This document shows, piece by piece, positions 17,397 to 25,773 of a DNA stretch of 64,000 nucleotides; positions within the stretch are counted from its first letter, which is position 1; each line of letters starts with the position of its first letter. The stretch lies in contig NZ_PVEN01000010.1 of the NCBI RefSeq assembly GCF_002973525.1, positions 212,180-276,179 on the forward strand, given 5' to 3'. The notes beneath the pieces are model-generated. The model was not told the DNA's origin. It was given only the letters and a program-made list of their open reading frames with translations, and searched no databases. Made by a program: the position numbers and the translations under genes. The stretch comes from Paraburkholderia sp. BL21I4N1. GTDB taxonomy: Bacteria; Pseudomonadota; Gammaproteobacteria; Burkholderiales; Burkholderiaceae.

Positions 17397-18728
17397 ATGT
17401 CCGTCAAATCCATCATTTCACAGCCGGTGCGCCGCGAACGGGGTTCGTTGCCGGCATTGGCCGTGGTCACGTTGCTCACCGGTCTCGGCGCCGGTCTTGG
17501 CGGCATGCTGCTCGCATTGCTGCTGCACGGCATTCAGCATCTCGCCTACGGTTACAGCATCACGCACCTGATTAGCGGCGAAAGTTTTCTGCAGGGCGTG
17601 AGTGCGGCGACGCCCGAACGTCGCGTACTCGTGCTGACGCTGTGCGGACTGGTGGCGGGGCTCGGCTGGTGGGCGCTGTACCGTTTCGGCCGCCCGCTCG
17701 TCAGCATCCGCCAAGCTGTCAAATCCGACGATCCGCAAATGCCGCTGTTGAGCACGAGCGTGCACGCCGTGCTGCAGATCGTCACGGTCGCGCTGGGTTC
17801 GCCACTCGGCCGCGAGGTGGCGCCGCGCGAAATCGGCTCGATGCTGGCCGGCTGGTTGTCGCGGCGCGCGGGATTGTCGGTCGCGCAGAGCCGCATCATG
17901 GTGGCGTGCGGCGCGGGCGCCGGTCTCGCCGCGGTCTATAACGTGCCGCTCGGCGGCGCGGTGTTCGTGCTCGAAGTGCTGCTCGGCACGTTCGGCTGGA
18001 CGGCGCTGGTGCCGGCAATCGTGACGTCGGCGGTGGCCGCGCTGGTCGCGCAGGCGGGGCTGGGCAACGAGCATCAGTACCTGGTGCCGTCGCTGACGCT
18101 AAGCGCGTCGCTGGTGGTGTGGTCGGCGGTGTGCGGGCCGATTTTCGGCGCGGCGGCGTGGGGGTTCACCGAGATCACGAAGCGTTCGCGCGCGGCGGCA
18201 CCGAAGGATTGGCGTCTGCCGGTGTTGTCGCTGCTGAACTTCGCGATCGTCGGCGTGCTGGCCATGCATTTTCCGCAATTGCTCGGCAACGGCAAAGGGC
18301 CGGCGGGCCTCGCGTTCGACGGTGGCTTGACGATCGGCCTTGCCGCGATGTTGCTGGTGCTGAAGGTCGTGATTACCGTCAGCAGTTTGCGCGCGGGTGC
18401 CGAGGGCGGTCTGCTGACGCCGGGGCTCGCGAATGGCGCCTTGCTCGCGATTGTGCTCGGCGGACTGTGGAGTCTGATCTGGCCGGGGGCTTCGCTGGGC
18501 GGCTTCGCGGTGGTCGGCGCGACGGCGTTTCTGGCCGCGTCGATGCAGATGCCGATTACGGCTGTCGTGCTGATGTTCGAATTTACCCGCGTGAGCCAGG
18601 ACTTCCTGATCCCGGTGCTGTTCGCTGTCGGCGGCGCGTATCTGGCTTTCCAGGCATGCGCGAAGTGGTTGCCGTCGCTGCAATTGGGCTTTGGTTTCAA
18701 TTGGAGCGCGGGGAGTAAAGCGCGCTGA
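17397..18728 (+). CDS. ClC-type chloride channel or Cl-/H+ antiporter
   Basis: About 443 residues with many membrane helices. The conserved ClC filter region appears as GSPLGREVAPREIG near residue 135, with the gating glutamate present. The later filter motif appears as EGGLLTPGLANGALL near 345, and a proline-rich P-x-T-A-V motif follows (MQMPITAVVLMFE). No C-terminal CBS domains are present, as is usual in the shorter bacterial forms. The start is uncertain: ATG 17397 was chosen because the preceding residues are not membrane-like, but ATG 17358 in the same frame is also possible and neither has a good ribosome site. Confidence 0.85.
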   Translation: MSVKSIISQPVRRERGSLPALAVVTLLTGLGAGLGGMLLALLLHGIQHLAYGYSITHLISGESFLQGVSAATPERRVLVLTLCGLVAGLGWWALYRFGRPLVSIRQAVKSDDPQMPLLSTSVHAVLQIVTVALGSPLGREVAPREIGSMLAGWLSRRAGLSVAQSRIMVACGAGAGLAAVYNVPLGGAVFVLEVLLGTFGWTALVPAIVTSAVAALVAQAGLGNEHQYLVPSLTLSASLVVWSAVCGPIFGAAAWGFTEITKRSRAAAPKDWRLPVLSLLNFAIVGVLAMHFPQLLGNGKGPAGLAFDGGLTIGLAAMLLVLKVVITVSSLRAGAEGGLLTPGLANGALLAIVLGGLWSLIWPGASLGGFAVVGATAFLAASMQMPITAVVLMFEFTRVSQDFLIPVLFAVGGAYLAFQACAKWLPSLQLGFGFNWSAGSKAR

Positions 18729-18801
18729 GCTTTTTTGCCCTTGGTCTATTGCCCTTTCGTACGTCCCTATACTGTCGGCGCGAAGGTCTTGGTGCAGACA
18801 A

Positions 18802-18838
18802 AAAAACCCCCGTAAGACGATTAATCTTACGGGGTTTT
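18802..18838. terminator. Terminator hairpin, copy 1 of a duplicated sequence
   Basis: A 10-base stem (CCCCGTAAGA with its complement) around CGATTAA, flanked by A-run and TTTT, so it can work in both directions between the ClC gene and the convergent small gene. The same 27-base hairpin recurs at 56125-56151. Confidence 0.8.
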
Positions 18839-18956
18839 GCACTTGATTCACGCTCGTGCGGGTACGAGGACAAGGCGGCTGTATTCGTCTCCGCTGCTCA
18901 TGCAGATTCAGGTGTTGTATTGACCGGCTGAATCCACAGTCAGCCAGAGCCAGTCA

Positions 18957-19214
18957 TCATTTTTTGACGTCATGAATTGGCGGGGAGTAGGGGCTCAGAA
19001 CCACGTCAGTGCGCGGCTCTGGCAGCTTCCTTTCGTACTGACCCGTAGATTCGGTTGACTGTTTCGACGCGGAATAGTCGCTCTTCGCAAAGGGGGAGCG
19101 GGAATCCGGATCGGTCGTCGTATCTGCGTGGAGCGCCGATACCTTGTTTTGCGCGAAAGTCGTACCCGGAATTGCAATGACAGTCGCAACTATGATCTTT
19201 AAAAACATATTCAT
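18957..19214 (-). CDS. Small secreted protein, function unknown
   Basis: 85 residues with a short signal peptide (LKIIVATVIAIPGTTFA, probable cut before QNK). The mature 63 residues are polar, rich in Ser, Thr, Asp and Pro, with no cysteine. Two start codons exist (19214 and 19208); neither has a strong ribosome site. Base composition is less GC-rich than the surrounding genes. No family recognised. Confidence 0.55.
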   Translation of the reverse strand: MNMFLKIIVATVIAIPGTTFAQNKVSALHADTTTDPDSRSPFAKSDYSASKQSTESTGQYERKLPEPRTDVVLSPYSPPIHDVKK

Positions 19215-19361
19215 GATGTGGCATCGAGTTAGTTAAGCCGGGCATACGTAGCGCAGGATTTGGTATCGAGGTCAGTTACGGACAAACGCATCTCGAACAC
19301 CGACACAAAAAGTGCATATGCACATAATGAGGTGCGGTAAGTTCCATAAGGTGATGTCTTG

Positions 19362-20177
19362 TCACATAGCCTTGCCCTGAAGACCGAACGCGCGCCGGAG
19401 GCTCTTGTCGACCTGGGCGGATGGCGCAAAGCGACGTAAAAAGCTAAGCAGCTTCGCGCGTCCGTCCGCTGGCTGCCTGAGATGGCGTGCCCCCTCTATG
19501 ATCGAGAGGACTTTTTTCGCCACTTCACTCGGTGGTGGGGCGCTGTTCACCTGTTGCTGCACCGCATCGATGCTGCTCGCCAACGCGGCAGCATAGTCCA
19601 CGATGACGGCCTGTGTTCGCGTTGCATTCGTATCAAGCTTCGTTCGCGTGAAGCTCGGCTCGACGAGCACGACACGCACGCCTAATGCGCGAACCTCATG
19701 GTCCAGCGACTCCGAGAGCCCCTCGAGCGCGTGCTTGCTGCTGGCATACAGCCCCATGAAAGGGGCCGGCAGAAAGCCAAGAACTGAACTGATGTTGACG
19801 ACGATTCCGCTGCGATTGTGTCGCATGGAGGGCAGCACGGCTCGCACCACTCGCAGGACACCGAAGACATTGACGTCGAACAGGGCTTTGGCTTCGGCAT
19901 CGCTGGTGGCCTCCACCGGGCCGACCAGGGAGACACCAGCATTGTTGATGAGGATATCGATGCGACCAGCTTTCGTGAGCACGAGGTTCACCGCCGACGT
20001 CACCGACTCCTCGCTCTGCACATCCATCTGGACGTACTCGATGCCAGGCGCCGCAACTGCGGTATCCGGTCTGCGCACGCCGCCGAAGACGCGATACCCC
20101 GCATCTGCCAGCGTTCGCGCGGTCGCATCCCCGATGCCGGAGGACGCGCCGGTGATCAAAACAACTTTCCTTGTCAT
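19362..20177 (-). CDS. Short-chain dehydrogenase/reductase (SDR)
   Basis: 271 residues of classical SDR fold. The cofactor loop is ITGASSGIGDATA at the N-terminus, followed by NNAGVSLVGP near 88, the catalytic serine in NISSVLGFL near 137 and YASSKHALEG near 150. The C-terminal part is longer than minimal SDRs and resembles the 17-beta-hydroxysteroid-dehydrogenase-like group. Substrate unknown. It is 27 bases downstream of a second SDR gene, and both are opposite a TetR gene, so they are probably one regulated unit. Confidence 0.85.
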   Translation of the reverse strand: MTRKVVLITGASSGIGDATARTLADAGYRVFGGVRRPDTAVAAPGIEYVQMDVQSEESVTSAVNLVLTKAGRIDILINNAGVSLVGPVEATSDAEAKALFDVNVFGVLRVVRAVLPSMRHNRSGIVVNISSVLGFLPAPFMGLYASSKHALEGLSESLDHEVRALGVRVVLVEPSFTRTKLDTNATRTQAVIVDYAAALASSIDAVQQQVNSAPPPSEVAKKVLSIIEGARHLRQPADGRAKLLSFLRRFAPSAQVDKSLRRAFGLQGKAM

Positions 20178-20204
20178 GGAAATACTCCTGCCTTAAGTCG
20201 AGCG

Positions 20205-20945
20205 TCAGGAAATGGAATGAACGAGCTGCGCCATGTGAGCCTGGATACCGTCGGGATCATTCCTGAATGCCTTTGCCGTTGTTTGCGAGAGTTCACCCGG
20301 AAAGACTTCATCCAGTCCCTCAGCGAGGGCGTCCAGCGCTCCGGCAGCAACCTGCTGGGGCGTCAGTTTCGGTTCCGGCAACGCAGCGCCCATAGCCGTG
20401 TCCGTTTGTGCCGGCAAGACGGCGAGTACCTGAACGCCACGTGACTTCAGTTCGGCCCGCAGGGTGCGGGTGAGATGCAATGCCGCCGCTTTCGACGCCG
20501 AGTACGTTCCCGCGACAGGCAGCGTGATATGCGAAAGAACCGAAAGAATGTTGACGATAGCGCCGCCTGCGCGGAATGCCGGTGTGTTGCGCAACGCTTG
20601 AGAAAGTGCGAGAACGCCGAAGTAGTTCACTTCCATCTCTGCGCGCGCGCCAGAAGTATCGCTGGCAGAAAGCGCGCCGCTAAAGGCAGCCGTTCCTGCG
20701 TTGTTGATCAGCAGATTAATGTCGGGAGTGGTGCTGGCGACGCTCGCGATCTGGTCGGGACGGGCGAGATCCAGTTCCACCGCGACCAGACGATCAGATG
20801 CGGCAAGCAGGTCCTGCACGGACGTCGGGTTGCGCACGCCGAGATAGATCTTCGCCGCGCCACGATCAAGCAACGCTTTGACGAAAGCACGACCGATACC
20901 GCCGTTAGCGCCGGTCAACAGTACTACGGAACCTTCGATGTTCAT
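20205..20945 (-). CDS. Short-chain dehydrogenase/reductase (SDR)
   Basis: 246 residues from ATG 20945, with GGAGAT upstream. Motifs are LLTGANGGIGRAFV for cofactor binding, INNAGTAAFSG, SVLSHITLPVAG with the catalytic serine, and TYSASKAAALHL with Tyr and Lys. The frame remains open upstream to 21056 but that stretch is not SDR-like. First gene of a two-SDR operon that diverges from a TetR regulator; the shared intergenic region contains repeated half-sites likely bound by that regulator. Substrate unknown. Confidence 0.85.
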   Translation of the reverse strand: MNIEGSVVLLTGANGGIGRAFVKALLDRGAAKIYLGVRNPTSVQDLLAASDRLVAVELDLARPDQIASVASTTPDINLLINNAGTAAFSGALSASDTSGARAEMEVNYFGVLALSQALRNTPAFRAGGAIVNILSVLSHITLPVAGTYSASKAAALHLTRTLRAELKSRGVQVLAVLPAQTDTAMGAALPEPKLTPQQVAAGALDALAEGLDEVFPGELSQTTAKAFRNDPDGIQAHMAQLVHSIS

Positions 20946-20990
20946 GTTTATCTCCAGGTGGGATTTCAGGTCAGACGCTAGCGCCTGATT

Positions 20991-21196
20991 ATCATTGCGA
21001 CTGCAATGAATACAATGATTGCGTGTATAATTAATAAAGTCAAGCGATTTCCCCACGTGGTGTTTCGTCTGCAGGAGCGCCCTGCCTCGGGCGGCTCTCG
21101 TGATAACGGCGCTTGATGCTTAACGCGAGTGCCAATCCTCGTTTAGAGGGGCGCTTTTCCTATGCCAACAAGGCGTAAAATTGTGATTGCAATGAT
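20991..21196. promoter_or_regulatory. Divergent promoter region with GCAATGAT half-sites
   Basis: The half-site GCAATGAT or a close form appears at 20991-20998 (reverse), 21003-21010, 21013-21019 and 21189-21196. The first two form the inverted repeat CATTGC-GACT-GCAATG (20993-21008), and the last overlaps the palindrome ATTGCAAT (21186-21193). A GATAAT -10 candidate for the SDR operon ends at 20988, so the first repeat falls in its spacer. Confidence 0.5.
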
Positions 21197-21250
21197 TAGA
21201 CGTGGCTGGGCCGCCGTGGGCCATGAAGGCCACGTGCTCTGGAGAACAGA

Positions 21251-21889
21251 ATGAAGGTCACCAAGGCTCGGGCAACCGAGAACCGTGAAGCGATCGAGAA
21301 GGCCGCAGCTGCTCTGATTCGGGAGTGCGGCTTTGATCAAATAAGTGTTGCCGAGGTCGCGGCGGCGGCGGGGCTGACACACGGCGCGCTGTATAGCCAC
21401 TACCGGTCCAAAGAAGCACTGACCAAGGCGGCTACGAGCCGCGCCTTCGAAGATACGCTGAGTGAGTTTGCCGGGCTCTCCACGGCGGAGTTTGTTCACC
21501 GCTATCTGTCCGCTGCTCATCGGGACCACCCCGAAGTCGGCTGTCCCAACGCGGCACTTGTAACCGAGGTATGGCGGCAGGCTGCAGGCACGCGCGAAGC
21601 CTTTCGTGACGGCATCCAGCGCTATGTCGAGTTGATTGCTCAAACGCTGGAGACGGAGACGGGTGGCAAGCCCCAATCCAAGGCGGTAGCGGTGACCATG
21701 CTAGCCACGATGGTGGGTGCAGTCGCGCTGTCGCGGGCAATCCGGGACACTGATCATGCTTGTGCGAATGAAATCCTGAGGGACGTCAGCGCGCAACTCG
21801 CACGTTTCACAACGACGGACGAGCGCCTCCCGGACGACGACTCGCCTCACGCCCGTACTGCATGCGCCGACTCAAGTGAGCCCGGGTGA
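21251..21889 (+). CDS. TetR-family regulator divergent from two SDR genes
   Basis: 212 residues. The N-terminal helix-turn-helix is clear (REAIEKAAAALIRECGFDQ, then ISVAEVAAAAGLTHGALYSH and YRSKEAL). The ligand domain has the CPNAAL segment common in YcdC/NemR-like TetR repressors that control reductases of reactive electrophiles, so reactive carbonyl or quinone sensing is possible. This is inference from general resemblance. A cysteine at that position (GCPNAAL) is worth noting. The gene is preceded by GGAGAAC. Confidence 0.85.
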   Translation: MKVTKARATENREAIEKAAAALIRECGFDQISVAEVAAAAGLTHGALYSHYRSKEALTKAATSRAFEDTLSEFAGLSTAEFVHRYLSAAHRDHPEVGCPNAALVTEVWRQAAGTREAFRDGIQRYVELIAQTLETETGGKPQSKAVAVTMLATMVGAVALSRAIRDTDHACANEILRDVSAQLARFTTTDERLPDDDSPHARTACADSSEPG

Positions 21890-22367
21890 CCGATAGCGCG
21901 TCGCATGGGCGGGGGCCACGGAAGTGTCGGGCAAATGAAGAGCGGTGCGAGTCGCGCATGATCCGGGCGACATCACCGGGGAAATCGATCCGGGCAGAGT
22001 CAGGCGATCATTGGGGATTTCTTCAAGCCTGGGCGGCCCGGCTTCGAGTGGGCTTCCCCGTTCATTTATCGAAACCGTGAGTGCCACCATACCTGTCTGG
22101 GTGATGTTGTCGGGCGGCTGCTTTCGATGAGAGAACGACTAAATGAGACCATCTTGGTGACTGCAGCGTGAACAGTGATGAAATGTCGAGCTGCGCCGCA
22201 GCCAGTGGCAATGCGCAGGCGACCAGAACCGGTGTGGGTATCCTGCTGGACGCCCCAGATCGCGAACCGGAGACCTCGCAAACTCTATTGGAGGACGGTT
22301 GCGTCTGAGGGGCCTTTACCAATATCCCGCGTGCGCGATCCTGCGAGACTCGTTTGTGGTGCGCAAC
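21890..22367. other. Intergenic region between convergent genes, nothing recognised
   Basis: These 478 bases lie between the TetR gene and the convergent outer-membrane factor gene. Short frames on both strands have no ribosome site or protein-like composition. No strong terminator hairpin was seen. Confidence 0.4.
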
Positions 22368-23870
22368 TTATGCGCCGTCCGATGCTGCATTCTTCCCTGC
22401 GGAGCGCGCAGATGACGACTGCTGCGGTTGAAGTGAATCTGGATTCCATCCACCGCCGAGCGCCTTGAACGTCGCGATCGCCGCACGAGCCGTTTCCGTT
22501 TGCGCCTGCGCTCTTGCGTCAGAAGCCTGCAGCAGGGTCTCGTCCGCGTGGAGTACATCGATGAAGCTTGCAGCACCGCCGCGGTAAGCGGCCATCGAGG
22601 AGTCCCTCGCCTTGGACAATGACGATTCCGCGTGCGAAAGAGTGGTGGCCTGTAACTCGCGGTTCACCAACGACGAGAGCGAGCTTTCAACATCCTCGGT
22701 GGCGCGAAGTACGGCCTGGCGGTAGCCTGCGAGCGCCTGCGCGTCGGCGCCTTTTGCCTCGTTGACGTCGGCGTTGATCCGGGCGAAGTCGAACAGGCGC
22801 CAGCGTAATCCGACGAGGCCTGCCATCTGGCTGGCGCCGCCCGTGAAAAGCGTTCCGGCGCCGGCTGCGGTTGCGCTGCCAAGGAAAGCGTTCAGCGAGA
22901 CCGTCGGATAGTATTCGCTCATTGCCGCGCCAATTCGGGCGTTGGACGCCGCGAGATGACGTTCAGCGGCGATCAGATCCGGGCGCCGTTGTAGCAGGTC
23001 TGCCGGCGTGCCCATATCCGCGATGGGTGGCGCTGCGGGGATGGGCGCGGACGTGAGCAGTTCTGCCCGGTGCGTCCCCGGCGGCGAGCCCAGCATGACA
23101 TCAAGCGCGTTCAACGCCGCATCCAGGCCCGCATTGAGGACGGGTACCGTTGCCCGGACCTGGTCGAGAGTGCCTTGCGCCTGCTGAACCTGATAGTCGG
23201 CGGCCGCGCCCTTCGAGTAAAGGAGCTGCACGTCAGCGAGCAGTTCTTCCTGTGTCTTCACCTGCCGATTCGCGATATCCAGGCGGGTCTGAAGGCCCCG
23301 TACGGTGACGTAGATGTCCGCTGTCTGGGCTGCGACGGCCAGTCGGGTGGCGACGGCCGCCGCCCGGGTGGCTGAATAATCGGCGAGCGCGGCTTCACGC
23401 TGCCTGCGCAGACCACCAAAAATGTCTATTTCCCAACCGGCTTCCAGATTGGTTTCGTACTCGCTTCCCCAGCGCTTGTAATCTGGCGTCGCATTGAGCA
23501 ACTGGCCCACCGGCGTATCGATCGACTGGTAGGCTCGGGCCGCCGAGGCTGATGCTGTCGCCGAGGGAAGCAGTGCCGCAGTAGCGGTGCCAACGCTCGC
23601 GCGCGCCTGGTCAATCCGCGCGACGGCTTGGGCGAGGTCCAGGTTCTGAGCCAGGGCTAGGGAAACGTAGCGGGTGAGGAGAGGATCATCGAAGCCCTCC
23701 CACCAGGCTGAAAGATCCGCCGGGGAAACGGCAGCGGCCTTTGCCGAAGGCCGCTGCGTCATATAGCTCTGCGCAAGTGGTGCATCCGGCCGGTGGTAGT
23801 CGGGACCGACGGTGCAGGCGGAAAGGACAGCGGCGCTGATCAGCAGAAGAATGGGGCGATACGAACGCAT
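22368..23870 (-). CDS. RND efflux outer-membrane lipoprotein (NodT/OprM family)
   Basis: 500 residues. The signal peptide ends in the lipobox LSAC near residue 19, and TVGPDYHRPD after it is the usual start of this family. Two repeats of the TolC/OprM helical barrel follow (for example LDLAQAVARIDQARA and GYRQAVLRATEDVESSLSSL). It forms the outer-membrane channel of the tripartite pump encoded by the divergent adaptor and permease genes. It is transcribed away from the TetR gene with an operator candidate between the two. Confidence 0.9.
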   Translation of the reverse strand: MRSYRPILLLISAAVLSACTVGPDYHRPDAPLAQSYMTQRPSAKAAAVSPADLSAWWEGFDDPLLTRYVSLALAQNLDLAQAVARIDQARASVGTATAALLPSATASASAARAYQSIDTPVGQLLNATPDYKRWGSEYETNLEAGWEIDIFGGLRRQREAALADYSATRAAAVATRLAVAAQTADIYVTVRGLQTRLDIANRQVKTQEELLADVQLLYSKGAAADYQVQQAQGTLDQVRATVPVLNAGLDAALNALDVMLGSPPGTHRAELLTSAPIPAAPPIADMGTPADLLQRRPDLIAAERHLAASNARIGAAMSEYYPTVSLNAFLGSATAAGAGTLFTGGASQMAGLVGLRWRLFDFARINADVNEAKGADAQALAGYRQAVLRATEDVESSLSSLVNRELQATTLSHAESSLSKARDSSMAAYRGGAASFIDVLHADETLLQASDARAQAQTETARAAIATFKALGGGWNPDSLQPQQSSSARSAGKNAASDGA

Positions 23871-23895
23871 GATCGTCTCGGGAAGTGATGAAGTT

Positions 23896-23919
23896 GTGAC
23901 TAATATACAATATGGTCAC
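23896..23919. promoter_or_regulatory. Operator candidate 1 of the RND-associated TetR
   Basis: A 24-base inverted repeat with arms GTGACTA and TGGTCAC around a 10-base A/T-rich centre, one mismatch between arms. It lies in the 87-base gap between the divergent outer-membrane factor and TetR genes, so one site could repress both. It matches site 2 at 24584-24607 in arms and spacing. Confidence 0.75.
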
Positions 23920-23957
23920 AGGTTGTCAATCACTCTCTGAGCGGCTAAGCTTTAGTC

Positions 23958-24575
23958 ATGAACACGTCCCTCACATCCGCCCCCCCGTCCCGTGGCCCGT
24001 CGGAGCATGAAGTTCGCGCGCAAATCGTTGAGGCAGCGACGGAGTACTTCACCCGATACGGCTACGAAAAGACAACTGTCTCCGACCTTGCAAAGCAGAT
24101 CGGTTTTTCCAAAGCCTATATCTACAAGTTTTTTGACTCGAAACAGGCCATAGGCGAGGTGATCTGTGCGAATCGCCTCGCTGCCATCATCGCGGCCGTC
24201 ACCGAGGCCGTAGACGACGTTCACAGCGCAACCGAGAAATTTCGCCGTATGTTCAAGGCGTTACTCGCGTCCGGACGTGAACTCTTCTTCCAGGACCGCA
24301 AACTTTACGATATTGCCGCCGTTGCTGCGGCTTCGCCCTGGCCTTCCACTCGTGGTTATGAGGAACAGATCCGGCGGCTTCTGACCGATATTGTGGTGCT
24401 GGGCCGGGAGGCTGGCGAATTTGAGCGCAAGACGCCCTTGGATGAGGCGGTGAACGCGATCTTCCTGGTGATGAAGCCCTACTTCAATCCCCTGCTGCTT
24501 CAGCACAACCTCGATTCGGCAGATGAAGCAACGACCCAGCTTGCTAGCCTGGTGCTCAGGAGCCTTTCCCCATAA
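23958..24575 (+). CDS. TetR-family repressor of the RND efflux system
   Basis: 205 residues. The helix-turn-helix is EVRAQIVEAATEYFTRYGYE, then TVSDLAKQIGFSKAYIYKF and FDSKQA. The C-terminal domain presumably binds a pump substrate. It sits between the divergent outer-membrane factor and the adaptor-permease pair, and both promoter regions contain the same 24-base palindrome. This is the standard local-repressor arrangement for drug or solvent pumps. Confidence 0.88.
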   Translation: MNTSLTSAPPSRGPSEHEVRAQIVEAATEYFTRYGYEKTTVSDLAKQIGFSKAYIYKFFDSKQAIGEVICANRLAAIIAAVTEAVDDVHSATEKFRRMFKALLASGRELFFQDRKLYDIAAVAAASPWPSTRGYEEQIRRLLTDIVVLGREAGEFERKTPLDEAVNAIFLVMKPYFNPLLLQHNLDSADEATTQLASLVLRSLSP

Positions 24576-24583
24576 TTTCATTT

Positions 24584-24619
24584 GTGACTATTGACTGATT
24601 TAGTCACTGGTATCAGAAT
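24584..24619 (+). promoter_or_regulatory. Operator candidate 2 with embedded promoter for adaptor-RND genes
   Basis: The inverted repeat GTGACTA-N10-TAGTCAC (24584-24607) has perfect 7-base arms. Inside its centre starts a -35 candidate TTGACT (24591-24596), followed after 17 bases by CAGAAT (24614-24619). Bound repressor would cover the -35 box. The adaptor gene starts 33 bases further on. Confidence 0.75.
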
Positions 24620-24651
24620 GAGGCCTCCAACTAGTCGCAAGGAGTGACCTC

Positions 24652-25773
24652 ATGTTCCGGCATCGTTCTTTCGTTTTTACACTGAGCCTGGCATCGCTTG
24701 CCCTTGCGGCATGCAGTGACCCGCATGTCCCCGACCCGCGTACCGAGGCTCCGATCGTGCGCACAAGCGCAGTCCAGCGCGCACCGGGAGAGAGTCGCTC
24801 GTTCACGGGCGTGGTGGGTGCCCGGGTTGAGAGCGATCTTGGTTTCCGGGTTCAGGGAAAAGTCATCGAGCGTCTGGTTAATGCGGGGCAGACGGTCAAG
24901 CGCGGCCAGCCTCTGATTCGCATCGATCCGATTGATCTGGGCTTGCAGGCCAGATCGCAGCAGCAACTGGTTGACGCTGCGCAGGCCAGGGCCACGCAGA
25001 CGGCTGACGACGAAGTGCGGTACCGCGACCTCGTGGCAGCCGGCGCGGTTTCGGCATCGACCTATGAGCAGCTCAAGGCGGCCGCCGACTCCGCGAAAGC
25101 GCAACTCGTCGCTGCCAGGGCGCAGGCCGATCTCGCCAACAATGCCTCCGGGTATGCCGTTCTCGTGGCCGACGCCGACGGCGTGGTTATGGAGACGCTT
25201 GCAGAGCCGGGGCAGGTCGTCATTGCGGGGCAGGTCGTCGTGCGTCTCGCGCACGCGGGGCCGCGTGAGGCGGTGGTCCAGCTTCCTGAAACACTGCGCC
25301 CCGCTCCGGGCTCGATTGCGCAGGCATCGCTCTACGGCGCGAACGGGACGCGTGTGCCCGCCTCGTTGCGGCAACTCTCGGACTCGGCCGATCGCCTGAC
25401 CCGTACGTACGAAGCCCGGTACGTTCTGGGCGGCGCACTTGCCGACGCCCCACTGGGTGCCACCGTGACGGTCAACCTTGCTGGCAACGGTGGGCAGCGT
25501 GACACCGCTCTGGAGGTGCCGGTGGGTGCATTGTTCGACCCGGGAACCGGCACCGGTGTCTGGACAATTGAAGGCTCTCCGGTTCACGTGTCCTGGCACA
25601 AGGTTCGGGTGGTGGCGCTCAGCAACGAGACGGCGACCGTTACCGGCGACCTTCATGAGGGCGAGCGGGTTGTAGCGCTTGGCGCCCAGCTGATTCATGA
25701 CGGCGAAAAGGTTCGCCTCGCCGACGACGGCACGGCGATGGCTTCGGTCAAACGGGACGGAGAGACGCAATGA
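24652..25773 (+). CDS. RND periplasmic adaptor (membrane fusion) lipoprotein
   Basis: 373 residues with a lipobox LAAC near residue 20 and a ribosome site AAGGAG. The order of domains is the usual one: a lipoyl half (RVQGKVIERLVNAGQTVKRG), a helical hairpin rich in Ala/Gln (about 95-165), the second lipoyl half (ADADGVVMETLAEPGQVV), then beta-barrel and membrane-proximal domains. It links the permease to the outer-membrane channel. Its stop overlaps the permease start (ATGA). Confidence 0.9.
   Translation: MFRHRSFVFTLSLASLALAACSDPHVPDPRTEAPIVRTSAVQRAPGESRSFTGVVGARVESDLGFRVQGKVIERLVNAGQTVKRGQPLIRIDPIDLGLQARSQQQLVDAAQARATQTADDEVRYRDLVAAGAVSASTYEQLKAAADSAKAQLVAARAQADLANNASGYAVLVADADGVVMETLAEPGQVVIAGQVVVRLAHAGPREAVVQLPETLRPAPGSIAQASLYGANGTRVPASLRQLSDSADRLTRTYEARYVLGGALADAPLGATVTVNLAGNGGQRDTALEVPVGALFDPGTGTGVWTIEGSPVHVSWHKVRVVALSNETATVTGDLHEGERVVALGAQLIHDGEKVRLADDGTAMASVKRDGETQ

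Noticed and set aside
18841..18956. Possible tRNA or att remnant next to the first copy of the duplicated terminator
   Set aside because: No acceptor or T-arm sequence could be recognised there, unlike at 56190.
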